In this document: in pieces, positions 1 to 6,923 of the stretch
Layout: the number at the start of each line of letters is the position of its first letter
Numbering within the stretch: position 1 is the first letter of the stretch
From: Crenothrix sp043729335
GTDB taxonomy: Bacteria > Pseudomonadota > Gammaproteobacteria > Methylococcales > Methylomonadaceae
Reading direction: 5' to 3'
Assembly (NCBI RefSeq): GCF_043729335.1
Contig: NZ_JAYTLQ010000060.1
Span: 1-64,000 of the forward strand
Length of the DNA: 64,000 bases
Made by a program: the position numbers and the translations under genes
The notes under the pieces: model-generated
Told to the model about the DNA's origin: nothing
Seen by the model: the letters and a program-made list of their open reading frames with translations, nothing else
Databases searched by the model: none

Positions 1-3000
1 GAACAGCCCAAAGACTCGACTATTACGGCACGTATGGGCGTTTGGGTATCCGGATTTTTCGGCTCAGGAAAATCACATTACATCAAAATACTATCCTACT
101 TGCTGGAAAACATTGAGGCCATTGACCCCAAAACCGGCAACCCTAAAAAAGCGGCTGATTTTTTTGATGAACACAAAATCAAAGACCCGCTGCTATTGGC
201 TGACATCCACAAAGCCATTAAAGGTACTGCTGATGTCATCCTGTTTAATATCGATGCCAAGGCCGATGCCAAATCCGATCGCGATGCCATCGTCCAGGTT
301 TTTCTGCGGGTGTTTAATGAAAAGCAGGGGCTTTGTGGTGATGCGCCCCATATTGCCGAAATGGAGCGTTATCTGATTGCCAAAGGTGCTTACGATACTT
401 TCAAAACAATCTTTCAGGCTCGAAACGGCAATACCTGGCATGAAGAACGCGATGCCGTGGACTTCCTGCGTGATGAGGTGATTGCCGCCTTGGCACAAGC
501 ACTCAACATGACTGAAGAATCGGCTGGACGTTGGTTTGATAACGCCCGTGATAGTTACCGTATCAACATCGAAGGTTTGGCAAAACTGGTGCGTGATTAT
601 CTGGACACCAAACCTGCCGGTCATCGACTTATTTTTTTGGCTGATGAAGTGGGACAGTTTATCGGTGATAACACTCAACTCATGTTGAGCTTGCAAACCA
701 TTGTTGAGCAGTTGGGTACACTGTGCCAGGGACGCGCCTGGGTTATAGTCACCAGCCAGGAAGATATTGATGCCGCTATCGGTGGAGCTAATAAAGCCAA
801 GTCTCAGGATTTCTCCAAAATTCAAGCCCGTTTTCATACCCGCCTCTCTTTGGCGAGTTCCAATACTGATGAAGTCATTGGTGAGCGTTTGCTATCCAAA
901 ACCGAACAAGCCCATGTTGCCCTACGGGATATTTATGCTCAAAAAGGCGATATCATCAACAACCAATTGTCTTTTCAGGGGTGTGCCGTCAATCTGCGAG
1001 GGTTTAAAGATGCGGCTGAATTTGTGGCCTACTATCCGTTTACCCCTTATCAATTCCAATTACTGCAAAAAATATTCGAGTCGATACGCAAAGTGGGGGC
1101 AACGGGTAAGCATCTATCGCGGGGCGAGCGTTCTTTACTGGATGCCTTTCAGTCAGCTGCTGTACAAAATGCCCACAAGCCGATTAATGCCTTAATACCG
1201 CTCTATGATTTTTATCCGTCCATTGACAGTTTTATTGATAGCATCGCTAAGAAATCGATTGATCAGGCCCCTGATAATTCTGCACTTGAACCCTACGACA
1301 CCTTATTGCTCAAGGCATTGTTCCTGATCCGGTACATCTCGGAAACCATCAAGCCCAACATCGACAATCTGGCAACCTTGTGTATCGATGAAGTGGATGC
1401 CGATAAGCTCAGTCTTAAGGGTCGAATTCAGGAATCTTTAGCCAGACTGGAACAACAACAATTAGTTAGCCGTAACGGTGATCACTGGTTTTTTCTGACC
1501 AATGAAGAACGCGATGTGGCTAGAGAGTTGGGTCATGTGGATGTTTCATCATCGGAAAGAACACGTTTGCTGTCCGAACTGGTTTTTGAGGACATTCTCA
1601 GAGGTCAAACCAAAGTCCGTCATCGTGACACCAAAGGAGACTATGACTTTAACCGCTTACTCGATGGTGCGCCCTGGAAAACAGCTAGTCATCCCTTAAC
1701 GCTGGAAATCCTCAGCCCCTTGGGTGATGACTATGAACGGATGCACGAGACCACTTGTATCCTGCGTAGTAGCGAGTCAACGGGTCGAGCGATCATCCGC
1801 ATGGCAGAAGGTCAACGGCTCTACGAAGAACTCACACTTTATCTGCAAATTGAAAAATATATCAGCAGTCCTAAAGCAGGGCAGGCAATGCCGTCATTAA
1901 AGCGTATTCTGGCTGACCGTAAAGAAGAAAATCGTGAACGAAAACTGCGTTTGGTCGAACAACTTAGCACTCTGATGACCCTTGGCGATTTTTATATTTT
2001 GGGGCAAAAGCCTGACATTAAAGCAGGATTGTCTCCGACCGGCCTGTTGGATGAAGCAATCAATTATTTAATTGCCAACACCTACAGTAAATTGCCTTAC
2101 CTTAAATACCGCACGGCAGACCCCATTGCAGAAATCAAAGCCGTTCTTTCCGGTAATGACATTAAGCCGCTCTTGCAGAATACTAAAAACGAAGAACTTA
2201 ACCCGCTGGCAGCCAACGAACTGCGTCAATACCTGTTATTGGCAGCCTCAGAAAAGCGCGTGTTATTGTCCGATATAATTGACCGTTTTACCGGTATTCC
2301 CTGGGGTTGGAAACCAGAATGGGAAATTGTCCTGCTGGTTGCCAGGCTTTATATGGCCGGTGAGATTAAATTGATGCTTGAAGGCGCTGATATTGAACCT
2401 AAAACAGCCATCGACCCGTTAACCAAATCTGTCCGTTTTAAACAGGTTTCCGTCCTTAAACGTAAATCAGCGGATAGTGCCTCTCTCAAGCGTGTGCGTG
2501 AATTACACCGCGAGTTGTTTTCTAAATTACCCAGGGAAGATGAAGACGGCGTGGTGTCTGATACGCGCGACAGTTTAACCTTCTGGCAAACCGAACTTAA
2601 AAGCTACGGCCACAGTGCTGCGAGCAAGTACTACCCAGGCAAAACGGCAATTGAACATGCCGTTACCCAGATAGGCAAACAGCTCGCCATTCGTGACAGT
2701 TACGAATTCATTGATGCCTTGCTGACAGGAAAAAACGACTGGCTGGATCTTGCTGATGAAATTCATGATGTACTGAGCTTTTATAAAACCCAGAGAACCA
2801 CTTGGCAACGTATGTTAGATGCCATGACGGCCTTTGCCGATAACCACGAAGCCCTGCAACAGGATATTAACGCCGCCAATGCCTTCAAGCAATTGACAGC
2901 CATTCGTGATAATCCTGCGCCCTATAGTCAAATCAACCGTATTGAGCCTTTGTTAAATACCGTTGAAACCGTCAATGGACAGCTGGCCGCCACTGAAAGA

Positions 3001-3423
3001 GAAATCGCGTTACTGGCCATAGAGCAGAAACTGGCCGAAATTGAAACAGCATTGGATCACGTTCAAGGCAATGCTGACTTACGCAATAAAGCCTTGCGCC
3101 CTATGCAACAACTCAAAACCAGTATTGCCGTGCTGAGCAGTATTCCCCAAATCCGCTACTTGGCTGAGCGGGCAGGAACTCATTTAGATACAGCAATGGA
3201 TAGTATTGCTGCCGCGCAAAAGCAGCCTAATCCAGGTATCAAAGAACCGAGCGTTGGAATTACGGTTAAGATACCTCAAAAACCCGTTAAAGTGATTCGT
3301 GCCCAAGCGCTCACATCTAAAACCTATCTGGAAACGGAAGCCGAAGTCGAAGCCTATCTTGCCAAGTTAAAGCTGGTATTATTAGAGGTATTGAAGGAAG
3401 GTAAAAAAGTGCGTATAGAATGA
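1..3423 (+). CDS. brxC: BREX ATPase BrxC, 5' end cut by window edge
   Basis: This is the large P-loop ATPase of type I BREX phage defence (BrxC/PglY family), which acts in the cytoplasm with PglX, PglZ and BrxL. The frame is open from base 1, so the ATG at 34 is internal: the Walker A motif GFFGSGKSH follows it by only six codons, and this family has roughly 60-80 residues before it. About 1140 codons are visible, against about 1200 for full-length relatives. A Walker-B-like LIFLADEVGQF lies near residue 215 and the C-terminal third is helical. Next come a small ribbon-helix-helix gene and pglX on the same strand, which is the usual BREX order with one extra gene. The family call is firm; the start lies outside the window. 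Confidence 0.93.
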   Translation, partial: EQPKDSTITARMGVWVSGFFGSGKSHYIKILSYLLENIEAIDPKTGNPKKAADFFDEHKIKDPLLLADIHKAIKGTADVILFNIDAKADAKSDRDAIVQVFLRVFNEKQGLCGDAPHIAEMERYLIAKGAYDTFKTIFQARNGNTWHEERDAVDFLRDEVIAALAQALNMTEESAGRWFDNARDSYRINIEGLAKLVRDYLDTKPAGHRLIFLADEVGQFIGDNTQLMLSLQTIVEQLGTLCQGRAWVIVTSQEDIDAAIGGANKAKSQDFSKIQARFHTRLSLASSNTDEVIGERLLSKTEQAHVALRDIYAQKGDIINNQLSFQGCAVNLRGFKDAAEFVAYYPFTPYQFQLLQKIFESIRKVGATGKHLSRGERSLLDAFQSAAVQNAHKPINALIPLYDFYPSIDSFIDSIAKKSIDQAPDNSALEPYDTLLLKALFLIRYISETIKPNIDNLATLCIDEVDADKLSLKGRIQESLARLEQQQLVSRNGDHWFFLTNEERDVARELGHVDVSSSERTRLLSELVFEDILRGQTKVRHRDTKGDYDFNRLLDGAPWKTASHPLTLEILSPLGDDYERMHETTCILRSSESTGRAIIRMAEGQRLYEELTLYLQIEKYISSPKAGQAMPSLKRILADRKEENRERKLRLVEQLSTLMTLGDFYILGQKPDIKAGLSPTGLLDEAINYLIANTYSKLPYLKYRTADPIAEIKAVLSGNDIKPLLQNTKNEELNPLAANELRQYLLLAASEKRVLLSDIIDRFTGIPWGWKPEWEIVLLVARLYMAGEIKLMLEGADIEPKTAIDPLTKSVRFKQVSVLKRKSADSASLKRVRELHRELFSKLPREDEDGVVSDTRDSLTFWQTELKSYGHSAASKYYPGKTAIEHAVTQIGKQLAIRDSYEFIDALLTGKNDWLDLADEIHDVLSFYKTQRTTWQRMLDAMTAFADNHEALQQDINAANAFKQLTAIRDNPAPYSQINRIEPLLNTVETVNGQLAATEREIALLAIEQKLAEIETALDHVQGNADLRNKALRPMQQLKTSIAVLSSIPQIRYLAERAGTHLDTAMDSIAAAQKQPNPGIKEPSVGITVKIPQKPVKVIRAQALTSKTYLETEAEVEAYLAKLKLVLLEVLKEGKKVRIE

Positions 3424-3458
3424 TTTTTTTGTATTTACTCAGTAAATTGGGGTGTTAA

Positions 3459-3680
3459 ATGGCTAGCATGAGTTTTATTGTTCCTGATGACGTAAAAAAA
3501 GCGTTTGATAAGGCTTATCACGGACAAAATAAAAGCGCTGTTATGACCGAACTAATAAAGGAAGCTATAGAAAAAGAAGTTCGCAAACTCACGCCTCCGC
3601 CCCAGTTTGCCGGACAAGTCACAGAATTGGGCAATGTCATTAACACACTTTCCGCCAAGGACTGGAGTCTTAAAGAATGA
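3459..3680 (+). CDS. small ribbon-helix-helix antitoxin-like protein inside the BREX operon
   Basis: This 73-residue protein begins with a short strand (SFIVPDDVKKAF) and then two helices containing KSAVMTELIKEAIEKE, the pattern of MetJ/Arc/CopG-type DNA-binding antitoxins. A G-rich ribosome site (TTGGGGTG) lies just before the ATG. The stop overlaps the pglX start as ATGA (3677-3680), so the two genes are probably translationally coupled. No toxin gene follows it, so it is either an orphan antitoxin or a local regulator of pglX. It is not one of the core BREX genes. The fold is inferred from the pattern only. Confidence 0.6.
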   Translation: MASMSFIVPDDVKKAFDKAYHGQNKSAVMTELIKEAIEKEVRKLTPPPQFAGQVTELGNVINTLSAKDWSLKE

Positions 3681-4606
3681 ACAAAGCCAAACTCAAAGCC
3701 TACGCCCCGCAAGCCCGTAAAGATTTCATTGCCGCCGTCACTGCCCGCGCACATCGACTGGGTTTGTCAGAACACAACGGCCAATTCACCATTGCCCCCG
3801 CCGAAAAAAATGGTGATGTCGTGTTGATAGCCGGGCAATCCTGGCCTGCCAAAATGAGTGCCCAACGCGATAATCTCGTTGCCTTGATTAAAAAAGAAGG
3901 CTTTAGCCAGACCATGGAAGCGGTGGCTTATACCTGGTTTAATCGGTTTGCCGCATTGCGTTATTTGGAGATTCACGAGTATTTATCGCACGGTTATCGC
4001 GTGCTTTCGAGCACAGAAGGTATTTTGCCCGACATTCTGATTCATGCCGCCGACATTGCTAACAATGGTGATTTAGCTGATTTAAACGCTGCCGAAGTCA
4101 TTGATATGAAATTAGCGGGTGACAAGGACGGTGAACTGTATCGGTTAGTTCTGATTGCCCAATGTAATGCCCTGTGCAGAGTGATGCCATTTTTGTTTGA
4201 AAAAATCGACGATGAAACTGAGTTGTTATTGCCTGACAATTTGCTGTTGACCGATTCCGTAGTGGCCAAAATGGTCGCCGCGATTCCTGAGGAAGATTGG
4301 CAAGCCATTGAAATCATCGGCTGGCTGTATCAGTTTTACATCAGCGATAAAAAAGACGCGGTGATTGGCAAAGTCGTCAAAAGCGAAGATATTCCCGCCG
4401 CTACGCAATTATTTACACCCAATTGGATTGTAAAATACTTGGTGCAAAACAGTATTGGGCGGCTTTGGTTAATGGCAAACCCAACTTCTGATTTGAAAAG
4501 TCAATGGGAATACTATATTGAACCCGCTGAGCAAACGCCCGAAGTTAAAGCGCAGTTAGACGCGCTGATTGCCGCACGAATCGCGGAAGACGAAAAACAA
4601 ATTTGA
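3677..4606 (+). CDS. pglX: BREX adenine methyltransferase PglX, N-terminal part of a split gene
   Basis: This 309-residue protein matches only the N-terminal region of PglX (BrxX), the N6-adenine methyltransferase that marks host DNA in BREX. Recognisable stretches are MNKAKLKAYAPQARKDFI at the start, FTPNWIVKYLVQNSIGRLW near residue 245 and EYYIEPAEQTPEVKAQLDAL near residue 280. It ends in a stop at 4604-4606, just where intact relatives run into the SAM-binding motif. The catalytic remainder resumes at 6917, after about 2.3 kb of toxin-antitoxin-like genes. Together the parts give about 1238 residues, close to a full PglX, so little or no PglX sequence was lost. The fragment has no catalytic motif and could act only by pairing with the downstream part. 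Confidence 0.9.
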   Translation: MNKAKLKAYAPQARKDFIAAVTARAHRLGLSEHNGQFTIAPAEKNGDVVLIAGQSWPAKMSAQRDNLVALIKKEGFSQTMEAVAYTWFNRFAALRYLEIHEYLSHGYRVLSSTEGILPDILIHAADIANNGDLADLNAAEVIDMKLAGDKDGELYRLVLIAQCNALCRVMPFLFEKIDDETELLLPDNLLLTDSVVAKMVAAIPEEDWQAIEIIGWLYQFYISDKKDAVIGKVVKSEDIPAATQLFTPNWIVKYLVQNSIGRLWLMANPTSDLKSQWEYYIEPAEQTPEVKAQLDALIAARIAEDEKQI

Positions 4607-4623
4607 AATGAGGTAATTAACAA

Positions 4624-4872
4624 ATGCCTGAAATATGCCGTTTTCTTGGAATTGTGATTAGCATGTACTTTGATGAACACAACCCTCCCCATTTTCATAT
4701 TCGTTATAACGAATACAGGGCAGTCATGAACATTAAAACGCTTAACGTCATGGATGGACATCTACCCGCAAAAGTGCGTGGTTTGGTTGAGGAATGGGCT
4801 GAATTACATCAGCTTGAATTGATGGCAATGTGGGATACCAAAGAATTTCATAAACTTAACCCTTTAGTTTAG
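4624..4872 (+). CDS. DUF4160 family small protein
   Basis: This 82-residue protein has the DUF4160 signature: GIVISMYFDEHNPPHFHI near the start, then an EYRA/MNI stretch and a C-terminal helix ending WAELHQLELMAMWD. The family is of unknown biochemical function and is often found beside DUF2442 genes in toxin-antitoxin-like pairs. The DUF2442 gene here starts 10 bases downstream. It is the first gene of the block interrupting pglX and begins 18 bases after the N-terminal fragment's stop. Assignment to the family is good. A toxin role is inference from genomic association only. Confidence 0.75.
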   Translation: MPEICRFLGIVISMYFDEHNPPHFHIRYNEYRAVMNIKTLNVMDGHLPAKVRGLVEEWAELHQLELMAMWDTKEFHKLNPLV

Positions 4873-4881
4873 GAAAAAACA

Positions 4882-5148
4882 ATGATAGCGGTTGCAGAAG
4901 CGAATTACCAAAGCGGTTATCGAATTAAATTGAAATTCAATACAGGCGAAGAAGGTGTGGTCGATTTGTCGGATCTTATCGAACGTTACGACGTTGCTGC
5001 GCCTTTAAAAAATGTGATCGAATTTCAACAGTTTTACCTTGATGAATGGCCGACACTTGCCTGGTCATGCGGGTTTGATGTTGCTCCTGAAACGCTCTAT
5101 GAACGAGCCACAGGGAACAGAGTGGCTTGGTGTGAAACACAAGGTTAA
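4882..5148 (+). CDS. DUF2442 family small protein
   Basis: This 88-residue protein carries the DUF2442 pattern: YRIKLKFNTGEEGVVDLSDL, then FQQFYLDEWPTLAWSCGFDVAPETLYE. It probably forms a functional pair with the preceding DUF4160 gene, and the two are co-directional with a 10-base gap. Such pairs are common in bacterial accessory regions and are suspected toxin-antitoxin modules, but which member would be toxic is not shown. It lies within the pglX interruption. Confidence 0.75.
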   Translation: MIAVAEANYQSGYRIKLKFNTGEEGVVDLSDLIERYDVAAPLKNVIEFQQFYLDEWPTLAWSCGFDVAPETLYERATGNRVAWCETQG

Positions 5149-5160
5149 GACGACATAAAT

Positions 5161-5505
5161 ATGAGCTACGCCCGTTTAATTTATGAAGATACCCCCGCTT
5201 TTATTCCTGTGCCCAAAGAAATGCAACATCACAAAGCAAAAATTACTTTTTTGCCGCTGGATGATGAACTGGCACCCGAATCCTTCGCTGCACAGCCAAC
5301 CGCAGAGGGGCAGACTGAAGCTTACGAAGCCGCTATAAAGTCATGCCCATTTGCACCTGATGCTTTTTTTGCATCTTTGCAGGAAATAGATACTGAAAAC
5401 CCAAGATCACTGTTGGAACTCATCGGAAAAGTTCCGTCTTGTTTCAAAAGTGCGGCAGAAGTCGATGGCTTTATCCGTGCGGAGCGTGATGCGTGGGAAG
5501 ACTAA
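5161..5505 (+). CDS. antitoxin-like protein, copy 1 (toxin partner truncated)
   Basis: This 114-residue protein has a conserved N-terminus (ARLIYEDTPAFIPVPKEMQ) and a C-terminal ELIGK...FIRAERDAWED tail. The gene at 6139-6480 is a close paralogue at both ends, with a diverged middle. In the second copy the stop region overlaps a PIN-domain toxin gene. Here the same overlap exists, but the toxin frame stops after 19 codons (5493-5552). The protein is therefore best read as an antitoxin whose toxin was deleted. The RAERDAWED tail is a common ending for antitoxins paired with PIN toxins. Confidence 0.65.
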   Translation: MSYARLIYEDTPAFIPVPKEMQHHKAKITFLPLDDELAPESFAAQPTAEGQTEAYEAAIKSCPFAPDAFFASLQEIDTENPRSLLELIGKVPSCFKSAAEVDGFIRAERDAWED

Positions 5506-5552
5506 GACAAGCCTTGCAAGATCAAAACGAAAGTAAAAATCTAAGTACATGA
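5493..5552 (+). pseudogene. 5' relic of a PIN-domain toxin gene
   Basis: The GTG at 5493 opens a frame GRLRQALQDQ that matches the first codons of the intact PIN toxin at 6468 (GGLRQALQGQ). Sequence similarity ends there and the frame stops at 5550-5552. The overlap with the upstream antitoxin is the same as in the intact copy. It is the surviving head of a deleted toxin gene. Confidence 0.6.
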
Positions 5553-5562
5553 GGAAAAACCT

Positions 5563-5793
5563 ATGCTGACAATAGAACTAGACAACGAAACCGAGTTTGC
5601 CTTGCAAGAGTTGGCGCAACAGCAGGGTAAAACGTCAGAACAATGGTTAAAAGAAGTCATTGCCCAATTCGTTCAAGCACAAACTTGCCGGCAAGCATTT
5701 CCAGGCCTTACAGAATTTCATAAGACTTTACCGATGCAAGAAGTCAGTGCGGGGGAGTTTTGCCGTGCGATACGTGATGGGGATCGCTACTAA
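5563..5793 (+). CDS. small antitoxin-like protein (ribbon-helix-helix type)
   Basis: This 76-residue protein starts with an alternating strand (MLTIELDNETEFALQELAQQ) followed by a GKTSEQWLKEVIAQFV helix, the layout of Arc/CopG-type antitoxins. A GAGG ribosome site precedes the ATG. Its stop overlaps an ATG (TAATG at 5791-5795) that opens a frame of only 16 codons, which looks like the head of a lost partner gene. It is probably another orphan antitoxin in the pglX interruption. Confidence 0.55.
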   Translation: MLTIELDNETEFALQELAQQQGKTSEQWLKEVIAQFVQAQTCRQAFPGLTEFHKTLPMQEVSAGEFCRAIRDGDRY

Positions 5794-5843
5794 TGCAATA
5801 TATTGCGCTGATTCCCAAGGCTACTGCTTGGGAATCCAGATAA
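5793..5843 (+). pseudogene. possible 5' relic of the partner of the 5563 antitoxin
   Basis: A 16-codon frame begins at the ATG overlapping the preceding stop and reads MQYIALIPKATAWESR. The TAATG junction is typical of coupled antitoxin-toxin genes, but the frame is far too short to fold. The start resembles HicB-like proteins (MxYIALI). The resemblance covers only a few residues and is not enough to name a family. Confidence 0.25.
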
Positions 5844-5880
5844 ACTCTAACTTAGCTAAACCGCAATAAAAGGGAAAATT

Positions 5881-6129
5881 ATGTTAGTAGAATTACAACC
5901 AGAATTTGAAGAAGTGTTACAGCCCTTTGGCAATCACGCGGTCGAGTTTTTCTTAGCCGCGAGCTTATATCATGCTCGAAAAATCAGTTATGCCAGTGCC
6001 GCGCACATTGCAGGATTAAGCTTTGATGCGTTTCGATACCGCTTGGAAGAGCATTTTGGTCAGGGCTATCTAATTGCCGATGAATGCGTACTGGAAGACT
6101 TGAAAACGGTAGAAAATTTAATATATTAG
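5881..6129 (+). CDS. UPF0175 family antitoxin-like protein
   Basis: This 82-residue helical protein has the UPF0175 pattern: AVEFFLAASLYHARKISYASAAHIAGLSFDAFRYRL, a predicted helix-turn-helix. UPF0175 members are usually antitoxins beside a PIN-domain (DUF3368) toxin. Here the next gene is an unrelated antitoxin-like protein, so its own toxin is missing. AGGGAAA upstream of the ATG serves as ribosome site. Confidence 0.7.
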   Translation: MLVELQPEFEEVLQPFGNHAVEFFLAASLYHARKISYASAAHIAGLSFDAFRYRLEEHFGQGYLIADECVLEDLKTVENLIY

Positions 6130-6138
6130 GACATAAAC

Positions 6139-6480
6139 ATGAATCACGCCCGGTTAATTTATGAAGATACCCCCGCTTTTATTCCCGTGCCCAAAGAAAT
6201 GCAACATCGCAAAACAGAAATTACTTTTTTGCCGTTGGATGATGGACTGGCATCAGAATCATCAACTACGTCACAAACCACAGTAGAGCTGTGTAAACCT
6301 GAGTTGGCTGAAAACAAAAGCGCCTTATTGTCTGATGAGTTTTTTGCCTCTTTAGAAAAAACAGTACCCGAAAAGCCAAGGTCGTTATTGGAGCTAATTG
6401 GAAAAGGTAAAGGCTGCTTTAAAAATGCAGCTGAAATTGACGCGTTTATCCGTGCGGAGCGTGATGCGTGGGAGGATTAA
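6139..6480 (+). CDS. antitoxin-like protein, copy 2, partner of the PIN toxin
   Basis: This 113-residue paralogue of the 5161-5505 protein has near-identical ends (ARLIYEDTPAFIPVPKEMQ; FIRAERDAWED) and a diverged middle. Its 3' end overlaps the PIN gene that starts with GTG at 6468, so the two are translationally coupled in the usual antitoxin-first order. It is inferred to bind and neutralise that toxin and perhaps to regulate the pair. It lies inside the split pglX. Confidence 0.7.
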   Translation: MNHARLIYEDTPAFIPVPKEMQHRKTEITFLPLDDGLASESSTTSQTTVELCKPELAENKSALLSDEFFASLEKTVPEKPRSLLELIGKGKGCFKNAAEIDAFIRAERDAWED

Positions 6481-6923
6481 GGCAAGCCTTGCAAGGGCAA
6501 AAAGTCTATTTGGACGCTAACATTTTTATTTATACCCTCGAAGGTGTTGAACCTTGGGTCCATTTATTAACAGACGTTTTTACAGGTTTAACAGCAAATG
6601 AATTTTCAGCAGTAACTAGTAGTTTAAGTTTATCTGAATGTTTGGTACTGCCATTTAAGCAGAATAAAAGTGATCTAGTGGCAATTTTCCATGAAGCACT
6701 TTTACCCAGTCATTATTTAACGACTGCCCCTATTGATGACAGGGTTTTAATCTCAGCCGCAAACATTCGCGCCCAAACAAATTTAAAACTCCCAGACGCC
6801 ATTCACGCCGCAACTGCCTTAACACAACAATGCACAGCTATGCTCACCAATGATCCAGGATTTAAACGCGTACCGGGTATCGAGTTGTTTTTATTGTCTG
6901 ACTGGATTTCCTCACCATGCTAA
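6468..6923 (+). CDS. PIN-domain toxin (VapC-like nuclease)
   Basis: This 151-residue protein shows the PIN pattern: a first acidic residue in VYLDANIFIYTLE (Asp16), SLSECLVLPF in the middle, and LPDAIHAATAL then LTNDPGF near the C-terminus. PIN toxins are Mg-dependent ribonucleases that cut tRNA or rRNA. The GTG start overlaps the antitoxin end by 13 bases. Its own stop overlaps the ATG of the catalytic part of PglX (ATGCTAA at 6917-6923). Translation of the methyltransferase part is thus likely coupled to toxin translation, since no good ribosome site precedes 6917. Confidence 0.8.
   Translation: MGGLRQALQGQKVYLDANIFIYTLEGVEPWVHLLTDVFTGLTANEFSAVTSSLSLSECLVLPFKQNKSDLVAIFHEALLPSHYLTTAPIDDRVLISAANIRAQTNLKLPDAIHAATALTQQCTAMLTNDPGFKRVPGIELFLLSDWISSPC

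Noticed and set aside
193..837. 214-codon minus-strand frame opposite brxC
   Set aside because: It is antisense to a well-conserved ATPase gene and has no start context.
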